From positions 62,001 through 126,000 of the forward strand of contig CAIQHF010000022.1 of the NCBI GenBank assembly GCA_903871605.1: DNA of 64,000 nt. The letters are read 5' to 3'. This DNA is from an uncultured Sphingomonadaceae bacterium (GTDB taxonomy: Bacteria; Pseudomonadota; Alphaproteobacteria; Sphingomonadales; Sphingomonadaceae). Position numbers and translations under genes: made by a program. Under the pieces are notes generated by a model. The model worked only from the letters and a program-made list of their open reading frames with translations, searched no databases and was not told where the DNA came from. Numbering within the stretch: the stretch's first letter is position 1; every line of letters starts with the position of its first letter. Below are positions 8,383 through 18,428 of this stretch, piece after piece.

Positions 8383-9834
8383 TCAGCCCCTGTAGCAGAC
8401 CGTCTTTGCTGCCTTGACGACGTCGTCGGCCTTGAGCAGCGCGAGCTTCTCGAGATTGGCCGCATAGGGCATCGGCACGTCGACATTGGTGACGCGCAGC
8501 ACGGGCGCGTCGAGATCGTCGAAACCGTGCTCCATCACCAGCGCGGCGATCTCGGAGGCGATCGAGCAGGTCGGCCAGCCTTCCTCGACGACGACGATGC
8601 GATTGGTCTTCTTGAGGCTTGCGAGCACCGTCTCCTTGTCGAGCGGGCGCAGCGTGCGGAGGTCGATCACTTCGGCCTCGATGCCCTCCTCGGCGAGCTT
8701 GATCGACGCCTCGAGTGCGACGCCGACGCCGATCGAATAGGAGACCAGCGTCACGTCGCTTCCCGCGCGCGCGACCCGCGCCTTGCCGATCGGCAGCACA
8801 AAATCGTCGAGCTCGGGCACCTCGAAGCTCTGCCCGTAGAGCAGCTCGTTCTCGAGGAACACGACCGGATCCTCGCAGCGGATCGCCGCCTTGAGCAGAC
8901 CCTTGGCGTCGGTCGCCGAATAGGGCGCGATCACGATCAGACCGGGCACCGAGGCATACCAGGGCGCGTAGTTTTGCGAATGCTGTGCGCCGACGCGCGC
9001 CGCGGCGCCATTGGGACCGCGGAACACGATCGGGCAGCGCATCTGGCCGCCGGACATGTAATTGGTCTTGGCGGCGGAATTGATGATGTGGTCGATCGCC
9101 TGCATCGCGAAGTTGAACGTCATGAACTCGACGATCGGGCGCAGGCCGGCCATCGCAGCACCCGTGCCGACGCCGGCGAAGCCATATTCGGTGATCGGCG
9201 TATCGATCACGCGGCGGTCGCCGAACTCGTCGAGCAGCCCCTGCGTCACCTTGTACGCACCCTGATATTGCGCGACTTCCTCGCCCATCACGAACACACG
9301 GTCGTCGGCGCGCATTTCCTCGGCCATCGCGTCGCGTAGTGCCTCGCGCAGCGTCATCTTCACCATCTTGGTGCCTTCGGGCAGCTCCGGGTCGCGCGCG
9401 TCGACGCCAGCCTTCTCCGAGTCGACGACGTCGGCGACGAGGTCGCGCGCGCCGCTTGGCATCTGGTGCGGCACGGCGCTTTCGGGAATCGGCGGCTTGC
9501 CCTCGTCCTTGGGCGCCTCGACGGGCTGGGGAACGGCCGCCTCACCCGAACGGCTTTCGCTTGGTCGGGCGGCGGGGGCCCCTGCCGCCTCCCCCTCTTC
9601 GAGCAATACCGCAATCGGTGCGCCGACCTTCACGCCGTCGGTCCCCTCGGCGATCAGGATCTGCGCGATCGTCCCCTCGTCGACCGCCTCGAATTCCATC
9701 GTCGCCTTGTCGGTCTCGATCTCGGCGAGAATATCGCCCGATTTGACCGCGTCGCCTTCCTTGACCAGCCATTTGGCAAGCGTGCCCTCCTCCATCGTCG
9801 GGGACAGCGCGGGCATCTTGAGTTCGATCGGCAT
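8383..9834 (-). CDS. pdhB: Pyruvate dehydrogenase E1 component, beta subunit (lipoyl-fused)
   Basis: The E1-beta subunit of the pyruvate dehydrogenase complex, which decarboxylates pyruvate and reductively acetylates lipoyl groups. The 483-aa protein has an N-terminal biotinyl/lipoyl domain (residues 1-80) with the lipoylated lysine in ETDKATMEF (K43). A Pro/Glu/Ala-rich linker follows, then the transketolase-like pyrimidine-binding and C-terminal domains ([39 protein letters not shown]). A lipoyl domain fused to E1-beta is typical of alphaproteobacteria. Its ATG overlaps the last base of the pdhA stop (TGATG), so the two subunits are coupled. The E2 gene pdhC is not adjacent here, where the tad genes converge. 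Confidence 0.95.
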   Translation of the reverse strand: MPIELKMPALSPTMEEGTLAKWLVKEGDAVKSGDILAEIETDKATMEFEAVDEGTIAQILIAEGTDGVKVGAPIAVLLEEGEAAGAPAARPSESRSGEAAVPQPVEAPKDEGKPPIPESAVPHQMPSGARDLVADVVDSEKAGVDARDPELPEGTKMVKMTLREALRDAMAEEMRADDRVFVMGEEVAQYQGAYKVTQGLLDEFGDRRVIDTPITEYGFAGVGTGAAMAGLRPIVEFMTFNFAMQAIDHIINSAAKTNYMSGGQMRCPIVFRGPNGAAARVGAQHSQNYAPWYASVPGLIVIAPYSATDAKGLLKAAIRCEDPVVFLENELLYGQSFEVPELDDFVLPIGKARVARAGSDVTLVSYSIGVGVALEASIKLAEEGIEAEVIDLRTLRPLDKETVLASLKKTNRIVVVEEGWPTCSIASEIAALVMEHGFDDLDAPVLRVTNVDVPMPYAANLEKLALLKADDVVKAAKTVCYRG

Positions 9835-10922
9835 CAATAGGTTCCAACCAGCACATCGGTGTAGAGCTCGGCCGGATCCGGCTCGGGCGATTGTTCGGCG
9901 AAGTCGGCCGCCTCCGCGACCTTCTGACGAATGTCCTTCTCGAGCGCCTTGAGCTCGGCCTCGGTGACGCCGAGCGCCTCGAGCTCGCGCTTGGCGAGAT
10001 CGATACAGTCGGACTTGTCCTTCATCGACTGGACCTCCTCGCGCGTCCGGTATTTGGCCGGATCGGACATCGAGTGCCCGCGATAGCGATAGGTCTTGAG
10101 CTCGAGCAGGATCGGTCCCTTGCCCGCGCGTACCCAGGCAAGCGCCTCTTCCGCCGCGCCGCGCACCGCCAGCACGTCCATTCCGTCGATCTGCATGCCG
10201 GGCACGCGGAAGCTCTCGCCGCGGCGATAGAGCTGGTCCTCGGCGGACGCGCGATTGACACTGGTGCCCATCGCATATTGGTTGTTCTCGATCACGAAGA
10301 TGATCGGCAGCTTCCACAGCTCCGCCATGTTCATGCTCTCGTAAACCTGGCCCTGGTTGGCTGCGCCGTCGCCGAAATAGGCCATGCAGACGCCGCCGTC
10401 GGCGCTGTATTTATGCTTGAAGGCGAGCCCGGTGCCGAGGCTGACCTGCGCGCCGACGATACCGTGGCCGCCGTAGAATTTATGCTCGACGCTGAACATG
10501 TGCATCGAGCCGCCCTTGCCCTTGGAGATCCCCGCCTGGCGCCCCGTCAGCTCGGCCATGATGATCTTGGGATCGATGCCGTAGGCGAGCATGTGCCCAT
10601 GATCGCGATAGCCGGTGATAACGCTGTCTTTGTCGTTATCGAGCGCGGATTGCAGACCGACAGCGACCGCCTCCTGACCGATATAGAGGTGGCAGAAGCC
10701 CCCGATCAGGCCGAGACCATAAAGCTGGCCGGCACGCTCCTCGAAGCGGCGGATCAGCATCATCTGGCGGTAGAATTCGAGCAGCTCCGCCTTGCTCGCC
10801 GTGTAGCGCTCGGGATCGGCGGGTCGTTCGCGATTGGGCGTCGGGAGGTCCGCCGCCTCGGCGACGGGCTTTGGCGCCGGCTTGGATGCGCGCGCGGTGC
10901 TCTTCGTGGTCGGTCTCGCCAA
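9834..10922 (-). CDS. pdhA: Pyruvate dehydrogenase E1 component, alpha subunit
   Basis: The thiamine-diphosphate-dependent E1-alpha subunit, 362 aa. The TPP motif [37 protein letters not shown] and the phosphoryl-loop-like [15 protein letters not shown] are intact. [29 protein letters not shown] is typical of the family. The N-terminal 45 residues are a low-complexity Ala/Pro/Lys stretch. The track start is a TTG codon (10922) preceded by AAGGG; no in-frame ATG lies close by, so this non-canonical start is plausible but unproven. It lies downstream of ftsB and eno, all leftward, in the classical alphaproteobacterial order, which links the last steps of glycolysis to acetyl-CoA production. Confidence 0.95.
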   Translation of the reverse strand: MARPTTKSTARASKPAPKPVAEAADLPTPNRERPADPERYTASKAELLEFYRQMMLIRRFEERAGQLYGLGLIGGFCHLYIGQEAVAVGLQSALDNDKDSVITGYRDHGHMLAYGIDPKIIMAELTGRQAGISKGKGGSMHMFSVEHKFYGGHGIVGAQVSLGTGLAFKHKYSADGGVCMAYFGDGAANQGQVYESMNMAELWKLPIIFVIENNQYAMGTSVNRASAEDQLYRRGESFRVPGMQIDGMDVLAVRGAAEEALAWVRAGKGPILLELKTYRYRGHSMSDPAKYRTREEVQSMKDKSDCIDLAKRELEALGVTEAELKALEKDIRQKVAEAADFAEQSPEPDPAELYTDVLVGTY

Positions 10923-11021
10923 GATGGGGGCCCTTCGGTTGGCGTCTCAGGTGGGCGCGATATAGGCGCCGAAGAACCGATTCCGCAACGGCAAGCGGGG
11001 CCGTCGGGTATAAGGAATATG

Positions 11022-11330
11022 TCAGGGAGTGGGGATGATCACCTCATCGGGGCGCGCGAGCCCCATGTCGCGCCGAACCAGCTCGTCCGCCATGTCGGGA
11101 TCGACATGGCGCGAATCGAGCAGCGCGACGCGGTGCGCCAGCGCATTGCGCTGCGCCTCGACCTGCGCGAGCTGCGCCTGACGCGTCGCCAGCTGGTGCT
11201 TATAGTCGCCGAGCGCGAGCAGCCCGTTGGGGCCCGCGATCGCATAACCCGCGAAATTGCCGATCACGAGCAGCGCCAGTGCGGGCGCTGCTGCGGCTTT
11301 GATGATGGCGATCGGATCGGGTCTGCGCAT
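11022..11330 (-). CDS. ftsB: FtsB/DivIC-like septum formation initiator
   Basis: A 102-aa bitopic protein of the FtsB/DivIC family, which acts in the divisome with FtsL and FtsQ. One membrane helix lies near residues 13-33 (APALALLVIGNFAGYAIAGP). It is followed by a heptad-rich coiled coil (KHQLATRQAQLAQVEAQRNALAHRVALL) and the short C-terminal region DMADELVRRDMGLARPDEVIIP, which carries the RRxxGxxxPxE-type motif of the family. The position between eno and pdhA is conserved in many alphaproteobacteria and supports the call. Confidence 0.85.
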   Translation of the reverse strand: MRRPDPIAIIKAAAAPALALLVIGNFAGYAIAGPNGLLALGDYKHQLATRQAQLAQVEAQRNALAHRVALLDSRHVDPDMADELVRRDMGLARPDEVIIPTP

Positions 11331-11374
11331 GGATCGGCATTATCCATGTAAAGACTCGCCGATTCAAGGGCGTT

Positions 11375-12781
<1,407 letters not shown>

Positions 12782-12832
12782 TTATCCCCCGAGGCGGGTC
12801 ATGATCACCCGCGTAACGAAACGAGGACCGTC

Positions 12833-13393
12833 ATGGCCGAAGCACTTCCCGAAGGCACCGATCAGATCGTCCCCGGTGCCGGTTCGAACAACAATCGCGA
12901 CGAGGATGATGGCACGTCGCGCGGCAAGTCGCGGTTCGACGCGGCCGACATAAAGGACAAGGTCAACGCCAAGGCGGCCGAGTTCAAGGATCAATATGCC
13001 GACAAGGCGCGCGACTATGCCGAGCAGGGCAAGGAGCGCGCATCCGCCGGGCTCGAGTCGGTCGCGAAGATGATCGGCGACGGCGCGGCGCAGGTCGACG
13101 GTGCGCTCGGTGCGGTGTACGGCGACTATGTTCGGCGCGCCGCGGGCGCGGTATCCGATTTCTCCGATACGCTGCGCGAGAAGGACGTCGATGAGCTGAT
13201 GCACGACGCCCGCGATCTCGTCCGCCGGTCGCCGGCGATCGCGATCGGCGCCGCCGCGGCCGCCGGCTTCCTGCTCGCCCGGGTCATCAAGGCCGGCAGC
13301 GAGACGCTCGACGAGGCCGCCAAGTCGGCGTCGACAAGGTCCGGTACGACCGCCGACGGCGCAACCGCGCGCAAGCCACGATCGGCCGACTGA
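12833..13393 (+). CDS. YqjD/ElaB-like (DUF883-type) membrane-anchored protein
   Basis: A 186-aa protein with a charged, helix-rich body (about residues 40-130, DIKDKVNAKAAEFKDQYADKARDYAEQGKER...) and a C-terminal hydrophobic segment, SPAIAIGAAAAAGFLLARVIKAG. The VRRSPAIAIGAAAAAGFLLA pattern resembles the C-terminal anchor of the E. coli YqjD/ElaB family, some members of which bind ribosomes in stationary phase. The helical part also resembles LEA/CsbD-like stress proteins. It is the first of four closely packed rightward genes that all look like envelope-stress factors, behind an EcfG-type promoter. A precise function cannot be assigned. Confidence 0.7.
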   Translation: MAEALPEGTDQIVPGAGSNNNRDEDDGTSRGKSRFDAADIKDKVNAKAAEFKDQYADKARDYAEQGKERASAGLESVAKMIGDGAAQVDGALGAVYGDYVRRAAGAVSDFSDTLREKDVDELMHDARDLVRRSPAIAIGAAAAAGFLLARVIKAGSETLDEAAKSASTRSGTTADGATARKPRSAD

Positions 13394-13397
13394 CGCC

Positions 13398-13760
13398 ATG
13401 ACGAGGGGGGGGCCGGCGCTCGGGGTGCCCGCGCTGCTCAGGCAATTATTCGATGACGTGCGCGACGTGGCACGCGCAGAGGTTCGCCTCGTCAAGGCGC
13501 GCATCTTCGATCTGGTCCGCAAATCGCGCGCCGCGATCGGCCTGCTCATGGGTGCGCTGCTCGCGGTGCAGGGCGCCGTAACAGCGCTCATGGTCGGGCT
13601 GGTGCTGCAGCTCGCGCCATTGGTGGGGGCCGCGCTGGCCGGCGCGATCGTCATGCTGGTCGTGCTGCTGCTTGCCGGGATGTTGGTCTGGGCGGCGACG
13701 CGGCTGTTCGCGAAGACCGCAAGCCCCCCAGTCGCGAATACGGTGGAGGCCGGGACATGA
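13398..13760 (+). CDS. YqjE-like / phage holin superfamily membrane protein
   Basis: A 120-aa membrane protein of the YqjE/Holin-X-like family (DUF1469-type). The N-terminal amphipathic region PALLRQLFDDVRDVARAEVRLVKARI is characteristic. It is followed by two hydrophobic helices, IGLLMGALLAVQGAVTALMVGLVLQLAP and AGAIVMLVVLLLAGMLVWAATRLF. In E. coli yqjD, yqjE and yqjK are adjacent, and the same YqjD-YqjE pairing is seen here (4-bp gap upstream, ATGA overlap downstream). The family name holin is historical and no lysis function is implied. It is probably an inner-membrane partner in the stress operon. Confidence 0.75.
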   Translation: MTRGGPALGVPALLRQLFDDVRDVARAEVRLVKARIFDLVRKSRAAIGLLMGALLAVQGAVTALMVGLVLQLAPLVGAALAGAIVMLVVLLLAGMLVWAATRLFAKTASPPVANTVEAGT

Positions 13761-14062
13761 CATCGCGGCGTCGGCTGTTTGCGGGTATCGACAAGCTCGA
13801 CGAGGCCGAGGCCGATGCGGCGGCCGCCCGCGCGCGGCTGGCGGACACGCTGGACGAGATCCAGACGCGTCTGGCGCCTTCGCAGCTGTTCGGCGACGCG
13901 ATCGACGGAATCAGGACGCGGTCCGCCGATCTGGCCGAGACGGCGGGCGAGATCGTTCGCGACCGCCCCGCCACCGTCGCGGCCGGCGCGGCGGGTGTCG
14001 CGCTGTTGTTCGCGCGCAAGCCGATCGCGCGACTGGCCGCTCGACTGTTCTCGCGACGATGA
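13757..14062 (+). CDS. DUF3618 domain protein
   Basis: A 101-aa protein matching the DUF3618 pattern: an N-terminal helix with ARLADTLDEIQTRLAPSQLF, a middle helical stretch, and a C-terminal hydrophobic segment RPATVAAGAAGVALLFARKP followed by a basic tail. The domain is usually found next to YqjE-like and YqjD-like genes in Alphaproteobacteria, as here. The start ATG overlaps the previous stop (ATGA), so synthesis is coupled. No biochemical role is known; the C-terminal segment suggests membrane association. Confidence 0.75.
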   Translation: MTSRRRLFAGIDKLDEAEADAAAARARLADTLDEIQTRLAPSQLFGDAIDGIRTRSADLAETAGEIVRDRPATVAAGAAGVALLFARKPIARLAARLFSRR

Positions 14063-14138
14063 CGAAACCACGACAGCACTCGTCCGTTGGGCGAGTAACC
14101 CGCGCCGCGACGTGCGCCCGCCCGAAAGGATACGCTCC

Positions 14139-14684
14139 ATGACCGCGCCCTCCGACAGCCAGGATTCCGCTGCCCGCCCCTCGATCCGCGACGGCATCGA
14201 CGACGCGCGCCTGAAGGCGAGCGAGGTCGCCCATGCCGCGCTCGAGCGCACCAAGGACGGCCTCGAACAGGCGCGCGACATCGTCGCCGAAACCTATCAG
14301 ACGAGCCGCGAAAAGGCGGCCGACGCCTATTCGGCGGCGCGAGAGACCGCGAAGACCGCGGGCCGGACCGCGACCCAGGGGCTCGATTCGAATCCCCTCG
14401 CGGCGTTGCTCGGCGGGCTCGTCGTCGGCGTCGCGCTCGGCGCGCTGCTGCCGCGCACCGAGCGCGAGTCGCAGGCGCTCGGTGCCGTCGGCGAAAAGCT
14501 GCACGGTGCCGCACGCGAGGCGGCGGATGCCGCCAAGTCGGCGGGTCGGGACAAGCTCGCCGAGCTCGGGCTCAGCCGCGAGAAGGCGCGCGAGACCGCC
14601 AAGACGCTGCTCGACGACGTCATCGCCGCGATCGGTACGGCGGGCGGCGCCGCGCTCGAGAGCGCGCGGAAATCGACGACATAG
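14139..14684 (+). CDS. Helical membrane-associated stress protein (YqjD/LEA-like), uncharacterised
   Basis: A 181-aa protein with long Ala/Glu/Arg/Lys-rich amphipathic helices (SEVAHAALERTKDGLEQARDIV, SREKAADAYSAARETAKTAGRTA) flanking a central hydrophobic, glycine-rich segment NPLAALLGGLVVGVALGALLP. The overall design (helix, short TM with LGGLVVGVALGALLP, helix) recalls DUF883/YqjD proteins and LEA-like proteins. The start at 14139 is preceded by a good ribosome-binding site (GAAAGGA). It is 76 bp after the DUF3618 gene and probably co-transcribed. Function unknown. Confidence 0.65.
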   Translation: MTAPSDSQDSAARPSIRDGIDDARLKASEVAHAALERTKDGLEQARDIVAETYQTSREKAADAYSAARETAKTAGRTATQGLDSNPLAALLGGLVVGVALGALLPRTERESQALGAVGEKLHGAAREAADAAKSAGRDKLAELGLSREKARETAKTLLDDVIAAIGTAGGAALESARKSTT

Positions 14685-14790
14685 GTCGCGTGGCCGAACC
14701 GCTCGGCACAGTTTCCGTTCATCCCGGCGCGTCTAGTCGCCAAGCCTTGGGCGTCTGTGCGCCCGTTTCTTCGTAGATGGAGTTGTTTGC

Positions 14791-15396
14791 ATGATCCGTA
14801 TCCGCCTGGCATTCGCTGCCGCCCTGCTCGGGGCATCGAGCTTGGCCACGCCCATGCTCGCCACGCCGGCCGCCGCCGCGTCGGTCGACAATAGCGACCC
14901 GTCGCGATTCATCGAGACGCTCTCCGCGCAGGCCTTCCAGACGTTGCACACCGGCAGCAAGGCATCGGCGCGTGGCCAGTTCCGCAGCCTGCTCGGGCAA
15001 TATTTCGCGGTCGACGAGATCGGCGACCGGCTGATCCGCCGTTGGCGTCCGCAGATCAACCCGGCGCAATACCAGTCCTACAAGGCGGCGTTGCCCGGCT
15101 TCCTGATCGGCACCTATGCGGATCGGCTCTATGATTATTCGAACGCGCAGGTGAAGGTGACGCGCGCGGTTCCGCGCGGCGACGGTGCCGCGGTGATGAG
15201 CACGATCATCATTCCCGGCCGCAACCCGATCAACGCGATCTGGACCGTCGAGAAGATCGGTGGAGGCTACAAGGTCAGCAACTTGTCGGTGTCGGGGATC
15301 AATCTCGTGCTGACCCAGACCGCCGATTTCGACAGCTATGTCCAGCAAAACGGGTTCGACAAGCTCGTGACGTTCATGAAGTCGCGGTCGTCCTAA
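14791..15396 (+). CDS. mlaC: MlaC/Ttg2D family phospholipid-binding periplasmic protein
   Basis: A 201-aa exported protein. Residues 1-30 (MIRIRLAFAAALLGASSLATPMLATPAAAA) are a Sec signal peptide with likely cleavage after AAA. The mature part has the MlaC/toluene-tolerance features: RFIETLSAQAFQTL, FRSLLGQYFAVDEIGDRLIRRWRPQINPAQYQSYKAALPGFLIGTYADRL and WTVEKIGGGYKVSNLSVSGINLVLTQTADFDSYVQQNGFDKLVTFM. MlaC shuttles phospholipids between the MlaA complex and the MlaFEDB ABC transporter to keep the outer membrane asymmetric. The mla ABC genes are not adjacent, as happens in many alphaproteobacteria. A GGAG ribosome-binding site precedes the start. Confidence 0.85.
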   Translation: MIRIRLAFAAALLGASSLATPMLATPAAAASVDNSDPSRFIETLSAQAFQTLHTGSKASARGQFRSLLGQYFAVDEIGDRLIRRWRPQINPAQYQSYKAALPGFLIGTYADRLYDYSNAQVKVTRAVPRGDGAAVMSTIIIPGRNPINAIWTVEKIGGGYKVSNLSVSGINLVLTQTADFDSYVQQNGFDKLVTFMKSRSS

Positions 15397-15408
15397 GCGC
15401 TGGCGTGC

Positions 15409-15431
15409 GCCGCGCTCTTGTGCAGCGCGGC
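15409..15431 (+). terminator. GC-rich hairpin after mlaC, possible terminator
   Basis: A perfect 7-bp stem (GCCGCGC / GCGCGGC) with a 9-nt loop starts 12 bp after the mlaC stop. No clear T-run follows, so termination efficiency is uncertain. Confidence 0.4.
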
Positions 15432-15479
15432 AAACACGCCTAGCGCCTGCGGCGATCCCCACACCGCAGCAGGTCAATC

Positions 15480-15692
15480 ATGAGCAAGCTTCATCTCGTC
15501 ATCGGCGGTCGCGTTCGCGATCCGCGCGGCCTCGACTTCGAGGATCTCAAGGCGATCGAGTTCGTCGGCGTCTTTCCCGACCTGGCGACGGCGACCGATG
15601 CTTGGCGTAGCGCGTCGCAGCGCACGATCGACGACGCCGAGATGAAATACGTCGTGGTGCACCTGCACCGGTTGCTCGAACCCGAGCTCTAG
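15480..15692 (+). CDS. DUF4170 domain protein
   Basis: A 70-aa protein matching the compact DUF4170 family of Alphaproteobacteria: LHLVIGGRVRDPRGLDFED, then VGVFPDLATATDAWRSASQRTIDDAEMKYVVVHLHRLLEP. The whole length is the domain. No function has been established; it is small, soluble and lacks obvious catalytic residues. It is a single gene flanked by two hairpins, with the amidohydrolase gene convergent downstream. Confidence 0.8.
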   Translation: MSKLHLVIGGRVRDPRGLDFEDLKAIEFVGVFPDLATATDAWRSASQRTIDDAEMKYVVVHLHRLLEPEL

Positions 15693-15700
15693 CCCGCGCG

Positions 15701-15734
15701 CGTTCCCCGGCCGGCGCATCAGCGCCGGGGAACG
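15701..15734. terminator. Bidirectional terminator hairpin between DUF4170 and amidohydrolase genes
   Basis: A perfect 10-bp stem (CGTTCCCCGG / CCGGGGAACG) encloses a loop that itself contains a short GC stem. It sits in the 59-bp gap between convergent stops. Confidence 0.6.
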
Positions 15735-15751
15735 ACCTCCGCCCCGCTGGG

Positions 15752-17080
15752 TCAGGCCGGCTCGATCTGCGCGAGCATGTCCTGCTGCTTCTTGAACATC
15801 GCCATGACGTCGCCCGAGGTGACGGGCCGCTGCTCGCCCTCGGCGACGGGCCGCTCGCCGCCGCTCGACCGGGTCGAGACGTCGACGCCCTTGGCTCTGG
15901 CCTTGGCGCGCAACGCACCGACGGTCAGCTCCTCGCGCTTGAAGTACGCGAACGGATCGAAGCGGAAGAAACGGATCGCATTCAGGTGCGTAATCTTGTC
16001 GATCTGCGCGTCGGTAAGCTTGCTCGCCGATTTCCACAGCTGCTCGGGCGCCTCGGGCCACAGCGTATCCGAATGCGGATAGTCGGACTCATAGGCGACC
16101 ATGTCCTCGCCTATGTCCTCGAGATTCTTGAGGCCGAAGGCATCGTCGATGAAGCAGTTGAGGAAGTGGCGCTTGTAGACCTCGCTGGGCTTGAGGTCCT
16201 GATAAAGCGAGTTAGTCCACGCCTTGTGCCGCCAGTTGGAAAAATCCGCGCGCTCGAGGAAATAGGGCACCCAGCCGAGACTGCCCTCCGACAGCGCGAT
16301 CCGCATCTCGGGATAGTCGTGCAGCGCCTTGAGCTGCAGCCAATCCGCCGCGCCCTGCACGATCGACAGCGGCATCGTCGAAATCCACGCCTCGATCGGC
16401 GTCTCCATCGAGGCGTGCGGGGCGGGATTGCCCGAGCCGATATGCAGGCAGATCGTCATGTCGGTATCGGAAATCGCCTTCCAGAACGGATTCCAATAAT
16501 CGTTGTGGATGCTGGGCAAGCCCTGGATCGACGGATTCTCGTTGATCGAGACGGCGGTGCAGCCCTTTTTCGCGATCCGGTGCAGTTCGGCGACCGTCGC
16601 GGGAATGTCCCAGGTCGGCAACAGCGAGCAGGGGATGAAGCGGCCCGGATAGGCCGCCGACCATTCGTCGATCTGCCAGTCATTATACGCCTGGAGATGC
16701 TTGAGCGAGTTCACCCGATCGGGCGCATTGGCGAAGTTGCGGCTGTCCATGCAGATCGCATTGCCGAAGTTGAGCGACGCGGCGATGCCGTTGACGTCCA
16801 TGTCGTCGATTCGGGCGTGGACGTCGTAGCAACCGGCGCGGAGTTGCTCGATCGCGGTGGGCTCCATGCCATATTCGTCCATCGGCCGGCCGACGACCGC
16901 GTTGAGCCCGACGGAGGGCTTCCGCATGCCCATATATTCCCAGTAATTATTGCCGTCCGGACGCGTGCAGAATTTGGGCGCGGTCGCGAGCGCCTCGCCC
17001 GACAGATGGTTTTTGAACAGGTCGGGCGGCTCGCAGATATGATCGTCGACGCTGATCAGGATCATGTCGTTCATTTCCAT
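15752..17080 (-). CDS. Amidohydrolase family protein (amidohydrolase 2 / ACMSD-like)
   Basis: A 442-aa metal-dependent TIM-barrel hydrolase or decarboxylase of the amidohydrolase-related class. The N-terminal metal motif appears as ISVDDHICEPPDLF, a DDHxxEP variant of the usual DxHxH. Further expected ligands are in ICLHIGSGNPAPH (His), ALSEGSLGWVPYFLERAD and YESDYPHSDTLWP (Asp). This pattern is common in decarboxylating members (ACMSD, LigW) and in uncharacterised aromatic-degradation homologues in sphingomonads. The ATG at 17080 is chosen because GGGAGAG lies 6 bases upstream, not the track start at 17206. The substrate is not deducible from context, since its neighbours are unrelated. Confidence 0.8.
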   Translation of the reverse strand: MEMNDMILISVDDHICEPPDLFKNHLSGEALATAPKFCTRPDGNNYWEYMGMRKPSVGLNAVVGRPMDEYGMEPTAIEQLRAGCYDVHARIDDMDVNGIAASLNFGNAICMDSRNFANAPDRVNSLKHLQAYNDWQIDEWSAAYPGRFIPCSLLPTWDIPATVAELHRIAKKGCTAVSINENPSIQGLPSIHNDYWNPFWKAISDTDMTICLHIGSGNPAPHASMETPIEAWISTMPLSIVQGAADWLQLKALHDYPEMRIALSEGSLGWVPYFLERADFSNWRHKAWTNSLYQDLKPSEVYKRHFLNCFIDDAFGLKNLEDIGEDMVAYESDYPHSDTLWPEAPEQLWKSASKLTDAQIDKITHLNAIRFFRFDPFAYFKREELTVGALRAKARAKGVDVSTRSSGGERPVAEGEQRPVTSGDVMAMFKKQQDMLAQIEPA

Positions 17081-17212
17081 GGCATCTCTCCCGACGGGCC
17101 CGCTTTTGACCCGCGCAATGGCCGCATCATACCATCGACGGGGCGGCGACAGCAGGTCGCCCCGCATAGTGGCGTGCAAAACCGCCAAAGCGATGTTGGT
17201 GGTCAAGCCGGC

Positions 17213-18400
17213 CTAAAGCGCCTGCGCCGCCGCCCAGCCGCTCGCCCACGCCCATTGGAAGTTGTAGCCGCCCAGCCATCCGGTGACGTCGACGGCCTCG
17301 CCGATCGCGTAGAGCCCGGGCACCGCGCGCGCCGCCATCGTCTGCGATGACAGGCCGGCCGTCGCGATACCGCCGACGGTCACCTCCGCCTTGGCGAACC
17401 CCTCGGTGCCGTCCGGCACGAAGCGCCAGTCGGCAAGCCGGCGCTCGGCGGCCTCGAGCGCGCGATCGGACAGGTTGGCAAGCTCGCCGACGAGCCCGAG
17501 CCGCTCCGCCAGCGCCTCGGCGAGGCGATCGGGCAGCGTCCCCCCCAATGCCGAGCGCAGCCCCGCGCGCGGCCGCATACGCTTGGCTTGGCGCAACCAA
17601 CCTGCGGGTTGATCGGGGGCGAAGTCGATGCCGATCGGCTCGCCATGCCGCCAATAGGAGGAGATTTGCAGGATCGCGGGGCCCGACAGCCCGCGGTGCG
17701 TGAACAGCGCGGCCTCGCGAAACGCCGCCTTGCCCGCACGCGCGACGACGTCGCTCGCGACCCCCGAGAGCGAGGTGAACAACGCCCCCTCCCCGCCCAG
17801 CGTCAGCGGCACCAGCGCGGGTCGCGGCTCGACGACCTTGAGGCCGAACCGGCGGGCGATGTCGTAGGCGATCCCGGTCGCGCCCATTTTGGGGATCGAG
17901 GGCCCGCCGGTTGCGATCACCAGCGCGGGCGCCTGCGCGACGTGGCGGCCGTGCGGCACCGTGAAGCGAGCGTCGGCATGCTCGATCGCGTCGAAACCGG
18001 CGCCGCAACGGATCGTGACGTCACCCCGATCGCACTCGTCGAGCAGCATCGCGACGATCTGCCTGGCCGAGCCATCGCAGAACAGCTGACCCAGTGTCTT
18101 TTCGTGCCAGGCGATGCCATGTGCCTCGACCAGCGCGATGAAATCCTGCGGCGCATAGCGGCCGAGCGCGGACTTTGCGAAATGCGGGTTGGCCGAGAGA
18201 TAGCGATCGGATGCTGCGTGCAAATTGGTGAAGTTGCACCGGCCGCCGCCCGAGATCAGGATCTTCTTCCCGGGTTGGTCGGCATGATCGATTACCAGCA
18301 CCCGCCGTCCGCGCAGGCCCGCGACCGCGGCACACATCAGCCCCGCACCGCCCGCACCCAGGATGATAGCGTCGTAGGTCTCGGGCGGCACGCTCATCAT
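17213..18400 (-). CDS. HI0933-like NAD(P)/FAD-dependent oxidoreductase (BaiN/RdsA family)
   Basis: A 395-aa flavoprotein of the HI0933 family. The N-terminal FAD motif YDAIILGAGGAGLMCAAVAGLRGRRVLVIDH is followed by the family hallmark KKILISGGGRCNFTN. The second dinucleotide motif ALVIATGGPSIPKMGATG and the C-terminal GLYAIGEAVDVTGWLGGYNFQWAWASG are intact. Length is typical. The true reaction of this family is uncertain; BaiN acts on bile-acid intermediates, and others are annotated as aminoacetone oxidases. The gene is 28 bp upstream of the S10 peptidase gene on the same strand, but translation arrangements give no proof of a shared role. Confidence 0.85.
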   Translation of the reverse strand: MMSVPPETYDAIILGAGGAGLMCAAVAGLRGRRVLVIDHADQPGKKILISGGGRCNFTNLHAASDRYLSANPHFAKSALGRYAPQDFIALVEAHGIAWHEKTLGQLFCDGSARQIVAMLLDECDRGDVTIRCGAGFDAIEHADARFTVPHGRHVAQAPALVIATGGPSIPKMGATGIAYDIARRFGLKVVEPRPALVPLTLGGEGALFTSLSGVASDVVARAGKAAFREAALFTHRGLSGPAILQISSYWRHGEPIGIDFAPDQPAGWLRQAKRMRPRAGLRSALGGTLPDRLAEALAERLGLVGELANLSDRALEAAERRLADWRFVPDGTEGFAKAEVTVGGIATAGLSSQTMAARAVPGLYAIGEAVDVTGWLGGYNFQWAWASGWAAAQAL

Positions 18401-18428
18401 GCCGCCCTAGCCGTGTCCGCGGCCCGCG